Shown here piece by piece: positions 32,445-42,709 of a DNA stretch of 64,000 nt; the stretch's first letter is position 1, and each line of letters starts with the position of its first letter. The translations under genes were made by a program, and so were the position numbers. The DNA lies in contig NZ_CP060506.1 in NCBI RefSeq assembly GCF_015240065.1, forward strand, positions 186,001-250,000. The letters are read 5' to 3'. Below the pieces are notes generated by a model. It worked only from the letters and a program-made list of their open reading frames with translations, ran no database searches and was not told the DNA's origin. This stretch comes from Nanchangia anserum (GTDB lineage: Bacteria > Actinomycetota > Actinomycetes > Actinomycetales > Actinomycetaceae).

Positions 32445-33884
32445 ATGGTCGACGATAACGGGGACGCTCGCGCGCATGGCCACTACCAGCGCCACGCAGA
32501 TGTTAGCGTGCTCGCATCGACCGCGCCGCTGTCGGTGATTGTCGATCGTGCAGCGGCAACCCTCATTGGGCAGGCATGCGGTGATGCGCTCGGGGTCCCC
32601 TACGAATTCCGCTCTCCTCGCCTTGACGGTCGTCCGACGATGCGTGGGGGTGGGGTCGGAGAGTACGAACCCGGGGAATGGTCAGATGAGACCCAACTGG
32701 CCATTTGCCTGGCTGAGGTTGCGGCAACCGGCGTTGACCTCACGTTAGAAGAGACGCTGGACGATATCGCGACTCGCTATATTGCGGCCGTACGCGGGGG
32801 AGTACGCGAACTGGATGCGCAAACGCGTGTCGTCTTTGACTCGGTGCTCTATGACGACCTACCCGGACGCCCCGCCCAGAAGATGCGTCGCGGCGCCGCG
32901 TATTTTCACCGGCGAACACAGCGCTCGGCGGGAAATGGGGCCCTGGCTCGCACACCGATCATCGGTATGACACGGATTCACGATCGTCGGTGGACCGCCG
33001 CCGCGGCCCGGACGATTGCCGAGCTCACTCACGTCGACCCCATCGCTGGCGATGCGTGCGTGCTCGCGACCGAGGCCATACGCGCAGCACTCGTCGACCC
33101 CAACTGCCGCCCGCGCGAGTGGCGGCGTCGGCTTCATCTTGACGCTGGCCTCGACCTTCTGCCGCCCCAGCGACGCGTGGAGTGGAGAGATTGGTTAAAT
33201 CAGGCTGCGCAGCGCTACTTCAAGCCGCCCCTGGATAACTCATTCACGGTGACAGCACTGCAAGCGGCGATCGGGGCGATCATTCAGGCCAGTACGTCTG
33301 TGATGTGTGACGACCCCACGCAGGCGTTCACACACGCCGTTGAGGAAGCCGTCCGAGTCGGCGGCGACACCGATACCATCGCCTCGATGACAGGCGCGCT
33401 CATGGGGGCCGTCGTTGGAACGGAGGCGATTCCTCCGTCGTGGCGCAGCGCCATCCACGGGTGGCCCGGCCTCGACGAGGATGGTCTGTACGACCTTGCA
33501 GTTGCCAGTGCGCTCGCGGGGGTGCTCGGTCCCGAGTCGATGAGCGCCCTCATCCACGGCGGCGATGACCTACGAGGGCTTGTGCGCACCATCGAGGGCG
33601 GTTTCGCATCGACGTCCACCTCCCCTGACGAGTCAGTGCGTCCGGTGACAGCGTCAGGCGATGGAGAGACCCGCTCTCAATCGGGCGGTGGCGCTGGCGA
33701 TGAGGAGGCTAACGCCTCCCTCATCATCGACGTCACGGCAGTTCCTCCGGCACCGACGCCGCCCGAGACTGCGGCTGTGCCCGTTTACGTCCCAGAATCC
33801 CATCCGCACCAAGGCGAGAAGGATCTTTTCACTCCGCGCCCGGTGTCCCACCGGTCCGATACCCCTCGCCGCAGGCAGCCGTGA
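32445..33884 (+). CDS. ADP-ribosylglycohydrolase family protein
   Basis: About 479 aa from ATG 32445. The ADP-ribosylglycohydrolase fold covers about residues 30-370: GQACGDALGVPYEF, SDETQLAICLAE (metal-binding Ser-Asp-Glu-Thr) and VGGDTDTIASMTGALMGA near 310. The C-terminal 110 residues are disordered, rich in Ser, Pro and Thr. It may remove ADP-ribose from proteins or small molecules. No toxin partner of the ADP-ribosyltransferase type (such as the DraT/DraG pair) lies beside it. Its last 56 bases overlap the convergent luxS-pfs frame. Confidence 0.85.
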   Translation: MVDDNGDARAHGHYQRHADVSVLASTAPLSVIVDRAAATLIGQACGDALGVPYEFRSPRLDGRPTMRGGGVGEYEPGEWSDETQLAICLAEVAATGVDLTLEETLDDIATRYIAAVRGGVRELDAQTRVVFDSVLYDDLPGRPAQKMRRGAAYFHRRTQRSAGNGALARTPIIGMTRIHDRRWTAAAARTIAELTHVDPIAGDACVLATEAIRAALVDPNCRPREWRRRLHLDAGLDLLPPQRRVEWRDWLNQAAQRYFKPPLDNSFTVTALQAAIGAIIQASTSVMCDDPTQAFTHAVEEAVRVGGDTDTIASMTGALMGAVVGTEAIPPSWRSAIHGWPGLDEDGLYDLAVASALAGVLGPESMSALIHGGDDLRGLVRTIEGGFASTSTSPDESVRPVTASGDGETRSQSGGGAGDEEANASLIIDVTAVPPAPTPPETAAVPVYVPESHPHQGEKDLFTPRPVSHRSDTPRRRQP

Positions 33885-35087
33885 GCGCGTAGCGAGCCGC
33901 CCGTGCGGCGGACAGATCCAAATGAGTCGAGAACTCGGTGGCGCCGCCATTGCCCGCACACAGGTCGGAGACACAGCGCAGGGCGAGGAACGGAGTTCCC
34001 ACAGATAGGCAACCTGGGCTAGTGCGGCTGATTCCATGTCGGCACCGAGGGCATCTGGGCAGGCGGCGCATACGCGCGCTGCGGCCTCTGGACCCGTGAT
34101 GAACGATTGCGATGTCACGAGTGTGCCCACCGTGACCCCGTCGAGATCGCGCGCCGCGGCGACGAGAGAGGGTGCCGCCGCGAATTCCTCGGGCATCCCC
34201 GGTACCTGACCTGGTGCGTAACCGAACGCCGTCGCGTCGACGTCGCCGTAGCGGCAGGATGCGGCGGCAATGACATCGCCGACAGCGGCGTCGCCCAGGC
34301 CGCCACACGTTCCCGCCGACAGCAGCGCGCCCGGACGGATATGGGCGAGCAGCGCCCCTGCCGCTTGAGCGGCACTGACCGGTCCGATTCCCGTCGTCGC
34401 CGCCAGCACAACGTGATCGCCGGCATCAACTCGATAGGCACGCGTTGGTCCAAAGACGCCGACGGGTTCGGGGAGGCTGTCCCCGAACAGGGGTGCCATC
34501 TCCTCCTCCATGGCAAACAGAATGACAGCGTCGACGACACCGTCAATGCCTGGGCGCGGACATGACGCATTGACTAGTGAATTGCGTGTCGCTGTGGCAT
34601 CCGTTGCAGCGGGATACGGCGTGTCGCGGTGAACGCGCGTCCACGCATCACGACCAGCGAGGAAAGCCGCGACGGCGGCACGGGCACCGGCGAGTGAATG
34701 GTGTGCACCCCAGCCGCACTGTGTGGCGTTAGCCGCCGGGACCTCTTGCGCGTTGAGGATGTCCTCGCACGTGGCGGCCAGAACCGGCAGGAAATCGTCG
34801 GGTTCCAGCCCGAGTGTCAGTGCGTAAAATCCCGTTCGGCATCCCATAGGGGAGAAGTCGATGAGGCGATCGGTGTGGTTGCGCATGAATTCCGCGCTCA
34901 TGTGCTCAATCGAATGAAGCGCCTGCGTGTCGAGGCGAGCAACATTCGGCTGTGTGAAGCGGACGTCGTATTTGATGAGGACGTCACCGCCGGGCAGTGT
35001 CTTGCGATCAGCGATGCGAACGTAGGGGGCTTCGACGAGTCGGTGATCGAGGTTGAACGATTCAGCATTCATACGCGCACGGTCCAT
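33829..35087 (-). pseudogene. luxS: LuxS-MTA/SAH nucleosidase fusion, frameshifted near its end
   Basis: Residues 1-155 are S-ribosylhomocysteine lyase: LHSIEHMSAEF supplies HxxEH zinc ligands and ATQCGWGAHHS the third ligand Cys. From about residue 185 the chain continues as MTA/SAH nucleosidase (VVDAVILFAMEEEMAPLFG; ADMESAALAQVAYL). One polypeptide would thus convert SAH to SRH to homocysteine plus the AI-2 precursor. After QVAYLW the frame shifts near 33995: the other frame gives GTPFLALRCVSDLCAGNGG, which holds the catalytic Asp, and stops at 33829. Without a one-base correction the frame runs on as unrelated residues to 33654. The start at 35087 is uncertain; ATG 35072 is also possible. 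Confidence 0.75.
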
Positions 35088-35619
35088 GCCTCAAGTGTGC
35101 GGGGCCGCAATAGGCGATGCAACCAGTCTGCGACACGCCCGGATCCGTGGTCCCCATCCACAGATGAGGCGAATTATGGGGATAACGTTATCCACAGGTC
35201 GCGTCAAAATCGTCGCAGTGTGAGGACGCATGAAACGACGCGAACGCCCGTGCGTTGTCGACTGTGTACGGAAGAGCGCGCCATCGCGGCGATTGGTGGG
35301 GAGGGTGGGCGAGACCACTCGGCGACACGGAGAGGTGGGGCCGGCGTATGTAGCGTGTCGACCACTACATGTGGGGGCGTGGACGAGGGTGCATCTCACG
35401 GCGTGTCGAGCGGTAATCCCCATGTAATCCCCGGGTCCCTCGTCGATATCCCCAGGTGGCGCCCCGCTGTCCACAACCCCTACATATTGTGTCGCTGGCA
35501 ATAGGTCTCCACTAGGTATAGTGTCTTTCCCAGCGGCGCCCCGGGCGCCTTCAGGTAGAATGACATACGTGTGGTTCGCTGGGGACAGCGGATGCCTCTA
35601 ACGCAAAGGAGAAGCCCTC
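35088..35619. promoter_or_regulatory. Long nrdHIE control region with DnaA-like boxes
   Basis: These 530 bases have no convincing gene. DnaA-box-like sequences are TTATCCACA (35188-35196), CTGTCCACA (35467-35475) and a weaker CATCCACA (35155-35162). The first overlaps a perfect palindrome, GGATAACGTTATCC (35180-35193). Two NrdR boxes lie at the nrdH end. The number of DnaA boxes is too low for an origin; DnaA control of ribonucleotide reductase is known in other bacteria. Confidence 0.45.
35477..35524 (+). promoter_or_regulatory. Two NrdR boxes at the nrdHIE promoter
   Basis: The first box (35477-35492) is CCCCTACATATTGTGT, the second (35509-35524) CCACTAGGTATAGTGT. They match the ACACwATATwTwGTGT type, and their starts are 32 bp apart, three helical turns, as is usual for NrdR. 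The second box contains TATAGT, the probable -10. Repression by NrdR when dATP is high is expected. Confidence 0.8.
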
Positions 35620-35865
35620 ATGAGCATCACCCTGTATTCGAAGCCCCGCTGCGTACAGTGCGATGCGACGAAGCGCGCCTTTGCCAAGCAGGGCATCGTC
35701 TTCACCGAGATCGACATGACGGTTGACGCTCAGGCTCTCGACTACGTGAAGAGCCTTGGCTTCACGCAGGCTCCTGTCGTCGTTGCGGATGGGGACTCCT
35801 GGTCCGGATTCCGGCCCGACAAGATCAAGGGTGTCGCCACTGAGCTGGCACGCATGACCGCGTAA
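35620..35865 (+). CDS. nrdH: NrdH, glutaredoxin-like electron donor
   Basis: The 81-aa product starts at ATG 35620 after AAAGGAG. It has the redox motif CVQC (residues 11-14) after SITLYSKPR and the NrdH signature WSGFRPDKI near the end. NrdH reduces the class Ib ribonucleotide reductase and is itself reduced by thioredoxin reductase. First gene of nrdHIE. An 11-bp hairpin (GGCCCGACTGC with GCGGTCGGGCC) at about 35872-35900 separates it from nrdI and could tune expression. Confidence 0.95.
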   Translation: MSITLYSKPRCVQCDATKRAFAKQGIVFTEIDMTVDAQALDYVKSLGFTQAPVVVADGDSWSGFRPDKIKGVATELARMTA

Positions 35866-35945
35866 GCGGCGGGCCCGACTGCTTGGTTAGCGGTCGGGCC
35901 GTAGTCTGTAACCGCTTCGAGTATCAGAGTAGAGAGGACGCCAGG

Positions 35946-36380
35946 GTGGAGGAGATGCAGCCGGCACCCGATCGTTCGGACCCCTACGTCGTCTATTTTT
36001 CGTCGGCAACGAACAATACGGCCCGATTTGTCAGCAAATTGGGTTTCTCGTGCGATCGGATTCCTCTGCGGTCGGGCGATCCTGCTCTCCATGTCTCGCG
36101 TCCCTATGTTTTGGTGACCCCGACCTATGGCGGCGGCAAGGTCAAGGGAGCGGTTCCCAAGCAGGTGATCGCCTTCCTTAACGATCCGTCCAACCGCAGC
36201 TACTGCCGCGGGGTAATCTCTTCGGGCAACACAAACTTCGGTGAGGCATACGCTCTGGCCGGGCGGATCATCGCTCGCAAACTTAACGTTCCGGATATGT
36301 ACCGCTACGAGTTGCTGGGCACCCCCAGCGATGTCAACAACTGCCGCGAAGGATTGGTGAAGTTTTGGCAGAATATCTGA
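35946..36380 (+). CDS. nrdI: NrdI, flavodoxin-like activator of class Ib RNR
   Basis: About 144 aa from GTG 35946 (AGAGGA upstream); ATG 35955 is an alternative. Flavodoxin-like features: [15 protein letters not shown], the loop [16 protein letters not shown] and [15 protein letters not shown]. NrdI supplies oxidant for the Mn cofactor of NrdF. nrdE starts within its last codons. Confidence 0.95.
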   Translation: MEEMQPAPDRSDPYVVYFSSATNNTARFVSKLGFSCDRIPLRSGDPALHVSRPYVLVTPTYGGGKVKGAVPKQVIAFLNDPSNRSYCRGVISSGNTNFGEAYALAGRIIARKLNVPDMYRYELLGTPSDVNNCREGLVKFWQNI

Positions 36381-38521
36381 CTGATACGGGTCTGGAAACC
36401 ACTACCGATCCATCACGGGATTATCATGCCCTGAACGCGCAGCTAAACCTCTACGACAAGGATGGCAACATCCAGTTCTGGGCCGATCGCGAAGCTGCTC
36501 GCCAGTACTTCCTTCAGCACGTCAACCAGAACACCGTGTTCTTCCACGACTTGCGCGAAAAGCTCGATTACCTCGTCGAAAACGGGTACTACGAGTTGCA
36601 CGTCATCGATCAATATGACTTCAGCTTCGTCAAGTCGCTGTATCAGCGTGCCTACGCCTTCAAGTTCCGCTTCCCGACGTTCCTGGGGGCGTTCAAGTAC
36701 TACACGTCCTACACGCTGAAGACGTTTGACGGAAAGCGCTATCTCGAGCGCTTCGAGGATCGCGTCTCCATGGTTGCGCTCTACCTGGCTCGAGGCGACG
36801 AAGAGCTGGCGTGTCACCTCGTGGACGAGATCATGTCAGGCCGGTTCCAGCCGGCCACTCCGACGTTCCTGAACGCGGGAAAGAAGGCACGTGGGGAACT
36901 CGTATCCTGCTTCTTGCTGCGGATCGAAGACAACATGGAATCGATCGCCCGTGGCATCAACTCGGCGCTGCAACTGTCTAAGCGCGGTGGTGGCGTCGCC
37001 TTGTCGTTAACGAATCTGCGCGAGTCGGGTGCTCCGATCAAGAAGATCGAGAACCAGTCCTCGGGCGTCATCCCCGTCATGAAGCTGCTGGAAGATTCGT
37101 TCTCCTACGCCAATCAGCTGGGAGCTCGCCAGGGGGCGGGGGCTGTCTATCTCAACGCCCATCACCCGGACATTATGGGGTTCCTCGACACCAAGCGCGA
37201 GAATGCGGACGAGAAAATCCGCATCAAGTCGCTGTCCCTGGGCGTCGTCATCCCCGATATCACGTTCGAGTTGGCGCGCAACAAGGAGCCGATGTACCTG
37301 TTCAGCCCCTATGACGTCGAACGCATCTACGGCAAGCCGTTCTCCGACATCTCGGTCACCGAGCACTACCGCGAGATGGTTGCTGACGGCCGCATTCGCA
37401 AGAAGAAGATTGATGCGCGAAAGTTCTTCCAGACGCTCGCGGAAATCCAGTTCGAGTCAGGCTATCCCTATATCGTTTTTGAAGACACGGTGAACCGGGC
37501 CAACCCCATCAAGGGGCGCATCTCGATGTCGAATCTGTGCTCCGAGATCCTGCAGGTGTCCGAACCGAGCGAGTTCAATGAGGATCTATCGTTTGCCCGC
37601 GTTGGTAAAGACATCTCGTGCAACCTCGGCTCGCTTAATATCGCTAAGACGATGGATTCGCCCGACTTCTCGGCAACTATTGAGACAGCCGTGCGCGGGC
37701 TAACGGCGGTTTCCGATCTGTCAAATATCGCCGCGGCTCCGTCTATCGAGCGCGGAAACAGCCTGTCCCACGCGATTGGCTTGGGGCAGATGAACCTCCA
37801 CGGCTATCTCGCCCGCGAACGAGTGATGTACGGGTCCGAAGAGGCCCTTGACTTCACGAACATGTACTTCCTGGCCGTGGCCTACGAGACGATCAAGGCG
37901 TCGAACAAGATCGCTCGTGAGCGGGGCGAATCATTCGGCGGTTTTACCGAGTCTGCCTATTATTCCGGGGAGTTCTTCGCGAAGTATATTGACGGAGACT
38001 GGACACCGAAGACCGAGACCTGCCGCGCGCTGTTGGACAAGTCGTCGATCTCGATTCCCACTCCCGATGACTGGCGACAGCTTGCAGCCGATGTGCGCGA
38101 GTACGGGATGTATCACCAGAACCTCCAGGCGGTTCCTCCGACGGGGTCGATCAGCTACATCAACAACTCGACGTCGTCGATTCACCCGATTGTGTCGAAG
38201 ATCGAGATCCGCAAAGAAGGCAAAATCGGCCGCGTCTACTACCCGGCCCCCTACATGACGAACGAAAACCTCGAGTACTACAAGGATGCCTACGAGCTCG
38301 GCCCGAAGGCGGTCATCGACACCTATGCCGTTGCTACCCAACATGTCGACCAGGGCTTGAGTCTCACCTTGTTCTACCCGGACACGGTGACTACCCGCGA
38401 CGTGAACAAGAACTACATCTACGCGTGGCGTAAGGGCATCAAGACGATGTACTACATGCGACTTCGTCAGCAGGCGCTGGAAGGCACCGAAGTCGAAGGC
38501 TGTGTGTCCTGCATGTTGTAG
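36365..38521 (+). CDS. nrdE: NrdE, class Ib ribonucleotide reductase large subunit
   Basis: The 718-aa product is read from TTG 36365, overlapping nrdI by 16 bases, with AAGG upstream. Landmarks: [14 protein letters not shown] at the start, [13 protein letters not shown] (first redox Cys), [10 protein letters not shown] (Asn-Cys-Glu active site), [12 protein letters not shown] (second redox Cys) and the C-terminal CVSCML pair that is reduced by NrdH. It makes deoxynucleotides. A strong terminator follows at once, so nrdF is not in this operon. Confidence 0.95.
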   Translation: MAEYLTDTGLETTTDPSRDYHALNAQLNLYDKDGNIQFWADREAARQYFLQHVNQNTVFFHDLREKLDYLVENGYYELHVIDQYDFSFVKSLYQRAYAFKFRFPTFLGAFKYYTSYTLKTFDGKRYLERFEDRVSMVALYLARGDEELACHLVDEIMSGRFQPATPTFLNAGKKARGELVSCFLLRIEDNMESIARGINSALQLSKRGGGVALSLTNLRESGAPIKKIENQSSGVIPVMKLLEDSFSYANQLGARQGAGAVYLNAHHPDIMGFLDTKRENADEKIRIKSLSLGVVIPDITFELARNKEPMYLFSPYDVERIYGKPFSDISVTEHYREMVADGRIRKKKIDARKFFQTLAEIQFESGYPYIVFEDTVNRANPIKGRISMSNLCSEILQVSEPSEFNEDLSFARVGKDISCNLGSLNIAKTMDSPDFSATIETAVRGLTAVSDLSNIAAAPSIERGNSLSHAIGLGQMNLHGYLARERVMYGSEEALDFTNMYFLAVAYETIKASNKIARERGESFGGFTESAYYSGEFFAKYIDGDWTPKTETCRALLDKSSISIPTPDDWRQLAADVREYGMYHQNLQAVPPTGSISYINNSTSSIHPIVSKIEIRKEGKIGRVYYPAPYMTNENLEYYKDAYELGPKAVIDTYAVATQHVDQGLSLTLFYPDTVTTRDVNKNYIYAWRKGIKTMYYMRLRQQALEGTEVEGCVSCML

Positions 38522-38535
38522 CGGATAGGCTTCAG

Positions 38536-38573
38536 ACGCGTTGTCCCCTCCATGTCTGGAGGGGACAACGCGT
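38536..38573 (+). terminator. Terminator of nrdHIE
   Basis: ACGCGTTGTCCCCTCC pairs with GGAGGGGACAACGCGT as a perfect 16-bp stem with a 6-nt loop, 15 bases after the nrdE stop. It may also serve the convergent gene ending at 38576. Confidence 0.85.
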
Positions 38574-38575
38574 AT

Positions 38576-39640
38576 TTAGGGGCGATCGTAGTCGGTGATC
38601 CAGCCGTTAGGGATGCACCCGGAGTTGTTGCCGCCGTCGGCGGACTGCTGTTTCATGACGGGAGCAGGTCCGCCTGGCGAGGGGCATCCGAGGTGGCCGT
38701 GACCGAGAAAATGGCCGACCTCGTGGTTGACCATATAGATGCGGTAGTCCGTCATCGTCTTGTTCAGCTGTTTCCACATGTCGGCGCCTTCAACCCAGCG
38801 CATGGCATTCAACGCGACGGTGGTGCCGTTGCGACACGACGAGTGTCCATGCGTGGCCAGCGGCGCGCACAGGGAGTCGACGAGATGGGGGGAGGCTAAG
38901 ACGATTCGGAAATCCGCCGCTCCGTCCGTGCGGGTGAAGTTGCGTCCCCACCCGCGCGGATCGTTGAGGATTGCGTGAATATTCTGCGCGGTCTGCTCGG
39001 GATTGAGGGGAAGCCCCTGCTCGATCTCGAGGCGATACGTGACGACGTCGCCTCCCTCACGCCCGGCCACCGTTCCCGGAACGACTTCCGTGGTCGTGCC
39101 CGCGGCTTCGGGGACGCTCGGCGCCGTCGTGTCATCGGGCAGATCGCCCGTGACTTCCAGGGGCGGTTTGGCAACCGGTGTCATGGGCGCAGAAGTCACC
39201 TGCGGGGTTGCTGTGGGGGTGGCGGGCGCAGCTGAGGGGGTTGTGGAGCGAGCATGGCCGGCGGACGTTGACCCCGATAGGGCGTGGATGACGATGACGA
39301 GGAGGAGCGCCGCAGCAATCGCGCCCGCGATGAGCTGGAATGTGATCTGGCGGCGGGCCTGGCGGGCTCGCGCGCGTTTGCGCGCATTCCACGCCTGATC
39401 GGCGGCCCTCGTGCGCCGATGGGTCTCGCGGCGTGGTGGCAGGGGAGTGCACGTGATTGTTTTATGCGCAGATGTCGACAACGCGCCATTGGGGGCGCCC
39501 TGTGCGCGGACCGCCGGAGCGTGCGATGAGGTGTGCGGCGCTTCTCGGGTTAGCGAGCTATTCCACCTGTCGGACCCGCGCGCAGCTGCTCGCGACCGAT
39601 GGGCGCGAGGCGTATCGGGAGTATCCCTGGGTGGACGCAC
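38576..39640 (-). CDS. DUF3152-like secreted zincin protein
   Basis: The reading frame to GTG 39640 gives 354 aa, but the start is uncertain because no ribosome-binding site is seen and the first 80 residues are basic and disordered. One membrane helix (about 103-122, FQLIAGAIAAALLLVIVIHA) is followed by a Pro/Thr/Ala linker and a domain from about 190. That domain has YRLEIEQGLPLNPEQTAQN and the metal motif NHEVGHFLGHGH, then CPSPGGPAPVMKQQ. This is the DUF3152 layout, thought to be a zinc metalloprotease-like fold anchored outside the cell. Confidence 0.85.
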   Translation of the reverse strand: MRPPRDTPDTPRAHRSRAAARGSDRWNSSLTREAPHTSSHAPAVRAQGAPNGALSTSAHKTITCTPLPPRRETHRRTRAADQAWNARKRARARQARRQITFQLIAGAIAAALLLVIVIHALSGSTSAGHARSTTPSAAPATPTATPQVTSAPMTPVAKPPLEVTGDLPDDTTAPSVPEAAGTTTEVVPGTVAGREGGDVVTYRLEIEQGLPLNPEQTAQNIHAILNDPRGWGRNFTRTDGAADFRIVLASPHLVDSLCAPLATHGHSSCRNGTTVALNAMRWVEGADMWKQLNKTMTDYRIYMVNHEVGHFLGHGHLGCPSPGGPAPVMKQQSADGGNNSGCIPNGWITDYDRP

Positions 39641-39904
39641 TCGGACAGTCTACGGGCGTTACCGGCACGTGCCAACAAGTGCGGTGTGGATGGCGCGCAA
39701 CAAGCTGACCGCGTGGAAACTGGGGCTGTCGTCGACGGTGCGGCGCGCGGACTTCAGTCCTTTGTTTCCCGCCAGGACATGCGGAACTCGTAGGACTGTG
39801 GACCCAAAGCCGCGGGCGTTTGTTACGCTTGGCGGGTATCGCGGGTGCGCGCAACGGTGCTCGCCCATTGCTGATCGAGACACGGACAACGGAGGCCGGA
39901 ACAC

Positions 39905-42637
39905 ATGGTCAAGTACGTCTACTCCTTCCTGGAGGGCAACAAGGACATGAAAGACCTGCTGGGTGGCAAGGGCGCCAACCTGGCGGAGATGACGAGCTTG
40001 GGTCTGCCGGTCCCCCCGGGATTCACGATCACGACGGATGCGTGTAAGGAGTACCTCAAGCGAGGCGAGGTCCCCGAGACCTTGACGACCTAGGTCACCC
40101 AGGCGCTGCGTGACGTCGAACGAGAAATCGGACGTCGCCTCGGCGATCCCGACAAGCCGCTGCTGGTCTCTGTGCGATCGGGAGCAAAATTCTCGATGCC
40201 CGGCATGATGGAGACCGTCCTGAATATCGGCCTGAACGACGAGTCGGTTCAGGGACTGGCTCGCATGGCTGGCAACGATCGTTTTGCCTGGGACTCGTAT
40301 CGGCGACTCATTCAGATGTTCGGTAAGACCGTCATGGATGTTGATGGCGATCTGTTTGCCAACGCCCTTGACCAGATGAAGGCTGACCGAGGCACGACGC
40401 AGGACACCGATCTGACAGCTGACGATCTCAAAGAACTGACTGAGACCTTTAAGGTCATCTATCGCGACGCCACGGGCGAGGACTTCCCCCAGGATCCGCG
40501 CGAGCAGATGGATAAGGCAACCGAGGCCGTCTTCCGGTCGTGGAATACCGAACGTGCTGCCATCTATCGGCGTCGCGAGCGTATCCCCAACAATCTGGGG
40601 ACCGCCGTCAACATCTGCACGATGGTCTTCGGCAACATGGGCGAAGAATCCGGCACCGGTGTTGCCTTTACCCGCGATCCCTCAACGGGGAAATCGGGGG
40701 TGTACGGCGACTTCCTCATGAATGCCCAGGGTGAAGACGTCGTTGCCGGTATTCGCAACACCCTCGCGTTGGCTGATCTCGAGCGCATCAACAAGCCGGT
40801 GTACGACGAACTGCTCGGGATCATGCGCACGCTCGAGACGCACTACCAGGACCTGTGCGACATCGAGTACACCATCGAAGAGGGCAAGCTATGGATGCTT
40901 CAGACGCGCGTGGGCAAGCGCACGGCCGCCGCGGCGTTCCGGGTTGCCACCCAGCTCGTCGATGAAAAACTCATCACCAGCGACCAGGCGGTGGAGCGCG
41001 TTACCGGCGAGCAGCTGACTCAGCTGATGTTCCCGCAGTTCGATACGGATTCCACCAAGACCTTGCTGACCAAGGGCATGGCGGCATCCCCGGGTGCGGC
41101 CGTCGGCGGTATCGCGTTTAACAACGAGCAGGCGGAAGCGGCGAAGGCGCAGGGGCGTCCCTGTATTCTCGTGCGCCGCGAAACCAATCCCGACGATCTC
41201 GCCGGCATGGTTGTGGCCGAGGGCGTCCTCACGGCTCGCGGTGGCAAGACGTCGCACGCGGCCGTTGTCGCGCGCGGCATGGGTAAGACGTGCGTGTGTG
41301 GCGCCGAGGCCCTCGAGATCGACCTCGAGGCGGGGACGCTCACGGTTGGCGGCAAAGTCCTTAAGGAAGGCGACACGATCGCCATAGACGGCAGCACCGG
41401 AGAGGTGTTTGACGGCGATGTTCCCGTTTCGGATTCGCCGGTCACGACCTATCTGCTCAAGGGTCTCGAGGCGGGGTTGGCGGCCTGCAACGGCGACGAG
41501 GATATGACCGAACTCGTCACGTCGGTTGACCGGATTCTCACCTATTGCGACAAGAGTGCCAAGCTGCGCGTGCGCGCGAATGCGGATAATCCCACCGATG
41601 CTCAGCGTGCCGTTGACTTCGGAGCCTCGGGAATCGGGCTGTGCCGTACCGAGCACATGTTCCTCGGGGCGCGTCGCCCCCTCGTGGAGCGTGCCATTTT
41701 GTCTGAGGCGGGCTCGCAGGAACGGGTCGAGGCATTGGCGGAGCTGGGGAAGCTGCAGCGTCAAGACTTCAAAGAGATGCTTCAGGTGCTCGATGGCAAG
41801 CCGATGACGGTGCGTCTCATTGATCCGCCGCTGCACGAGTTCCTGCCGGATCTGACGAGCCTTGAAGTCAAGGTTGCCTTGCAGCATGAACGCGGTGAGC
41901 ACAACGCGGACGACGAGAAGATGCTCGCTGCCGTGCGTAAGCTCCACGAAGCAAACCCGATGCTCGGCCTGCGAGGGGTTCGCCTCGGCGTGTGGATGCC
42001 CGGTCTCTTCGCGATGCAAATGCACGCACTCGTAGGTGCTGCCGCCGAACTCAAGGCGGCCGGTGGCGACCCGAGGCCCGAGATCATGGTGCCGCTGGTC
42101 GGCTCCAATGCTGAGCTTGCGATTATTCGTCGCGAGGCCGAAGAGATCATCGCCGAGGAACTCGAAGCCGCCGGGGTCGAACTCGACGTTCCGGTGGGAT
42201 GCATGGTCGAGTTGCCGCGCGCCGCGATGATCGCCGAAAGCCTGGCCGAGGAAGCCGACTTCTTCAGCTATGGCACGAACGATCTCACCCAGACGACGTG
42301 GGGATTCTCGCGCGACGATTGCGAGGGCGTCTTCTTCCCGCACTACATCGAAGCGGGCATTTTTGGTGTCTCTCCGTTTGAGTCGCTCGACGTCCACGGC
42401 GTTGGCCGCATTGTCGAGGAGGGAGTCCGACGCGGTCGTTCGGCCAAGCCGGACATGAAGATGGGGGTGTGCGGCGAGCACGGCGGCGACCCGGATTCCA
42501 TTCACTTCTTCGCGTCGGTGGGCATCGACTACGTGTCCTGTTCGCCGTTCCGCGTCCCCGTGGCCCGTTTGGAGGTTGGCCGCGTTGAGGCGTTGGCCAA
42601 GCTCGGCGAGCTCGCTCAAAACGGCGGTTCCAAGTAG
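39905..42637 (+). pseudogene. ppdK: Pyruvate phosphate dikinase with in-frame TAG
   Basis: ATG 39905 follows GGAGG. The first 62 codons ([20 protein letters not shown] and so on) are the expected start of the ATP-grasp domain. Codon 63 is TAG (40091-40093), after which the same frame continues without a break as VTQALRDVEREIG and RSGAKFSMPGMMETVLN to 42637. The rest is complete: the phosphohistidine loop GGKTSHAAVVARG, the CRTEHMF region and the GVCGEHGGDP end of the PEP-binding barrel. The enzyme interconverts pyruvate, ATP and Pi with PEP, AMP and PPi. A CAG or GAG to TAG change, an error, or stop-codon readthrough would explain it; a restart at 40172 would lack essential N-terminal parts. 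Confidence 0.85.
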
Positions 42638-42655
42638 CGTCTAGCAACCATATGG

Positions 42656-42685
42656 GTGAGGGGCGGCCTTGGGGCCGCCCCTCAC
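42656..42685 (+). terminator. Terminator of ppdK
   Basis: GTGAGGGGCGGCC and GGCCGCCCCTCAC form a perfect 13-bp stem with a TTGG loop, 18 bases after the ppdK stop. Confidence 0.85.
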
Positions 42686-42709
42686 CGCTGTCTCGGCGCG
42701 TGCCTGCGA

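Noticed and set aside
35150-35480. Replication origin
   Set aside because: Only two or three DnaA-like boxes, no AT-rich unwinding region, and no dnaA, dnaN or gyrB nearby.
35091-35501. 136-codon minus-strand gene in the nrd control region
   Set aside because: Arg/His/Thr-rich random-looking translation, no ribosome-binding site, and it covers the NrdR and DnaA boxes.
39411-39860. Short overlapping open frames between the DUF3152-like gene and ppdK
   Set aside because: None has a ribosome-binding site or recognisable sequence; the roughly 260-base gap appears to hold only control DNA.
40091-40093. Pyrrolysine or other recoding at the ppdK TAG
   Set aside because: No biological reason at this position of the ATP-grasp domain and no sign of pyl genes; a mutation or an error is simpler.
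40889-42619. Long open frame opposite ppdK (576 codons)
   Set aside because: It is a GC-rich shadow of the conserved ppdK frame; its translation resembles no protein and it lacks a ribosome-binding site.
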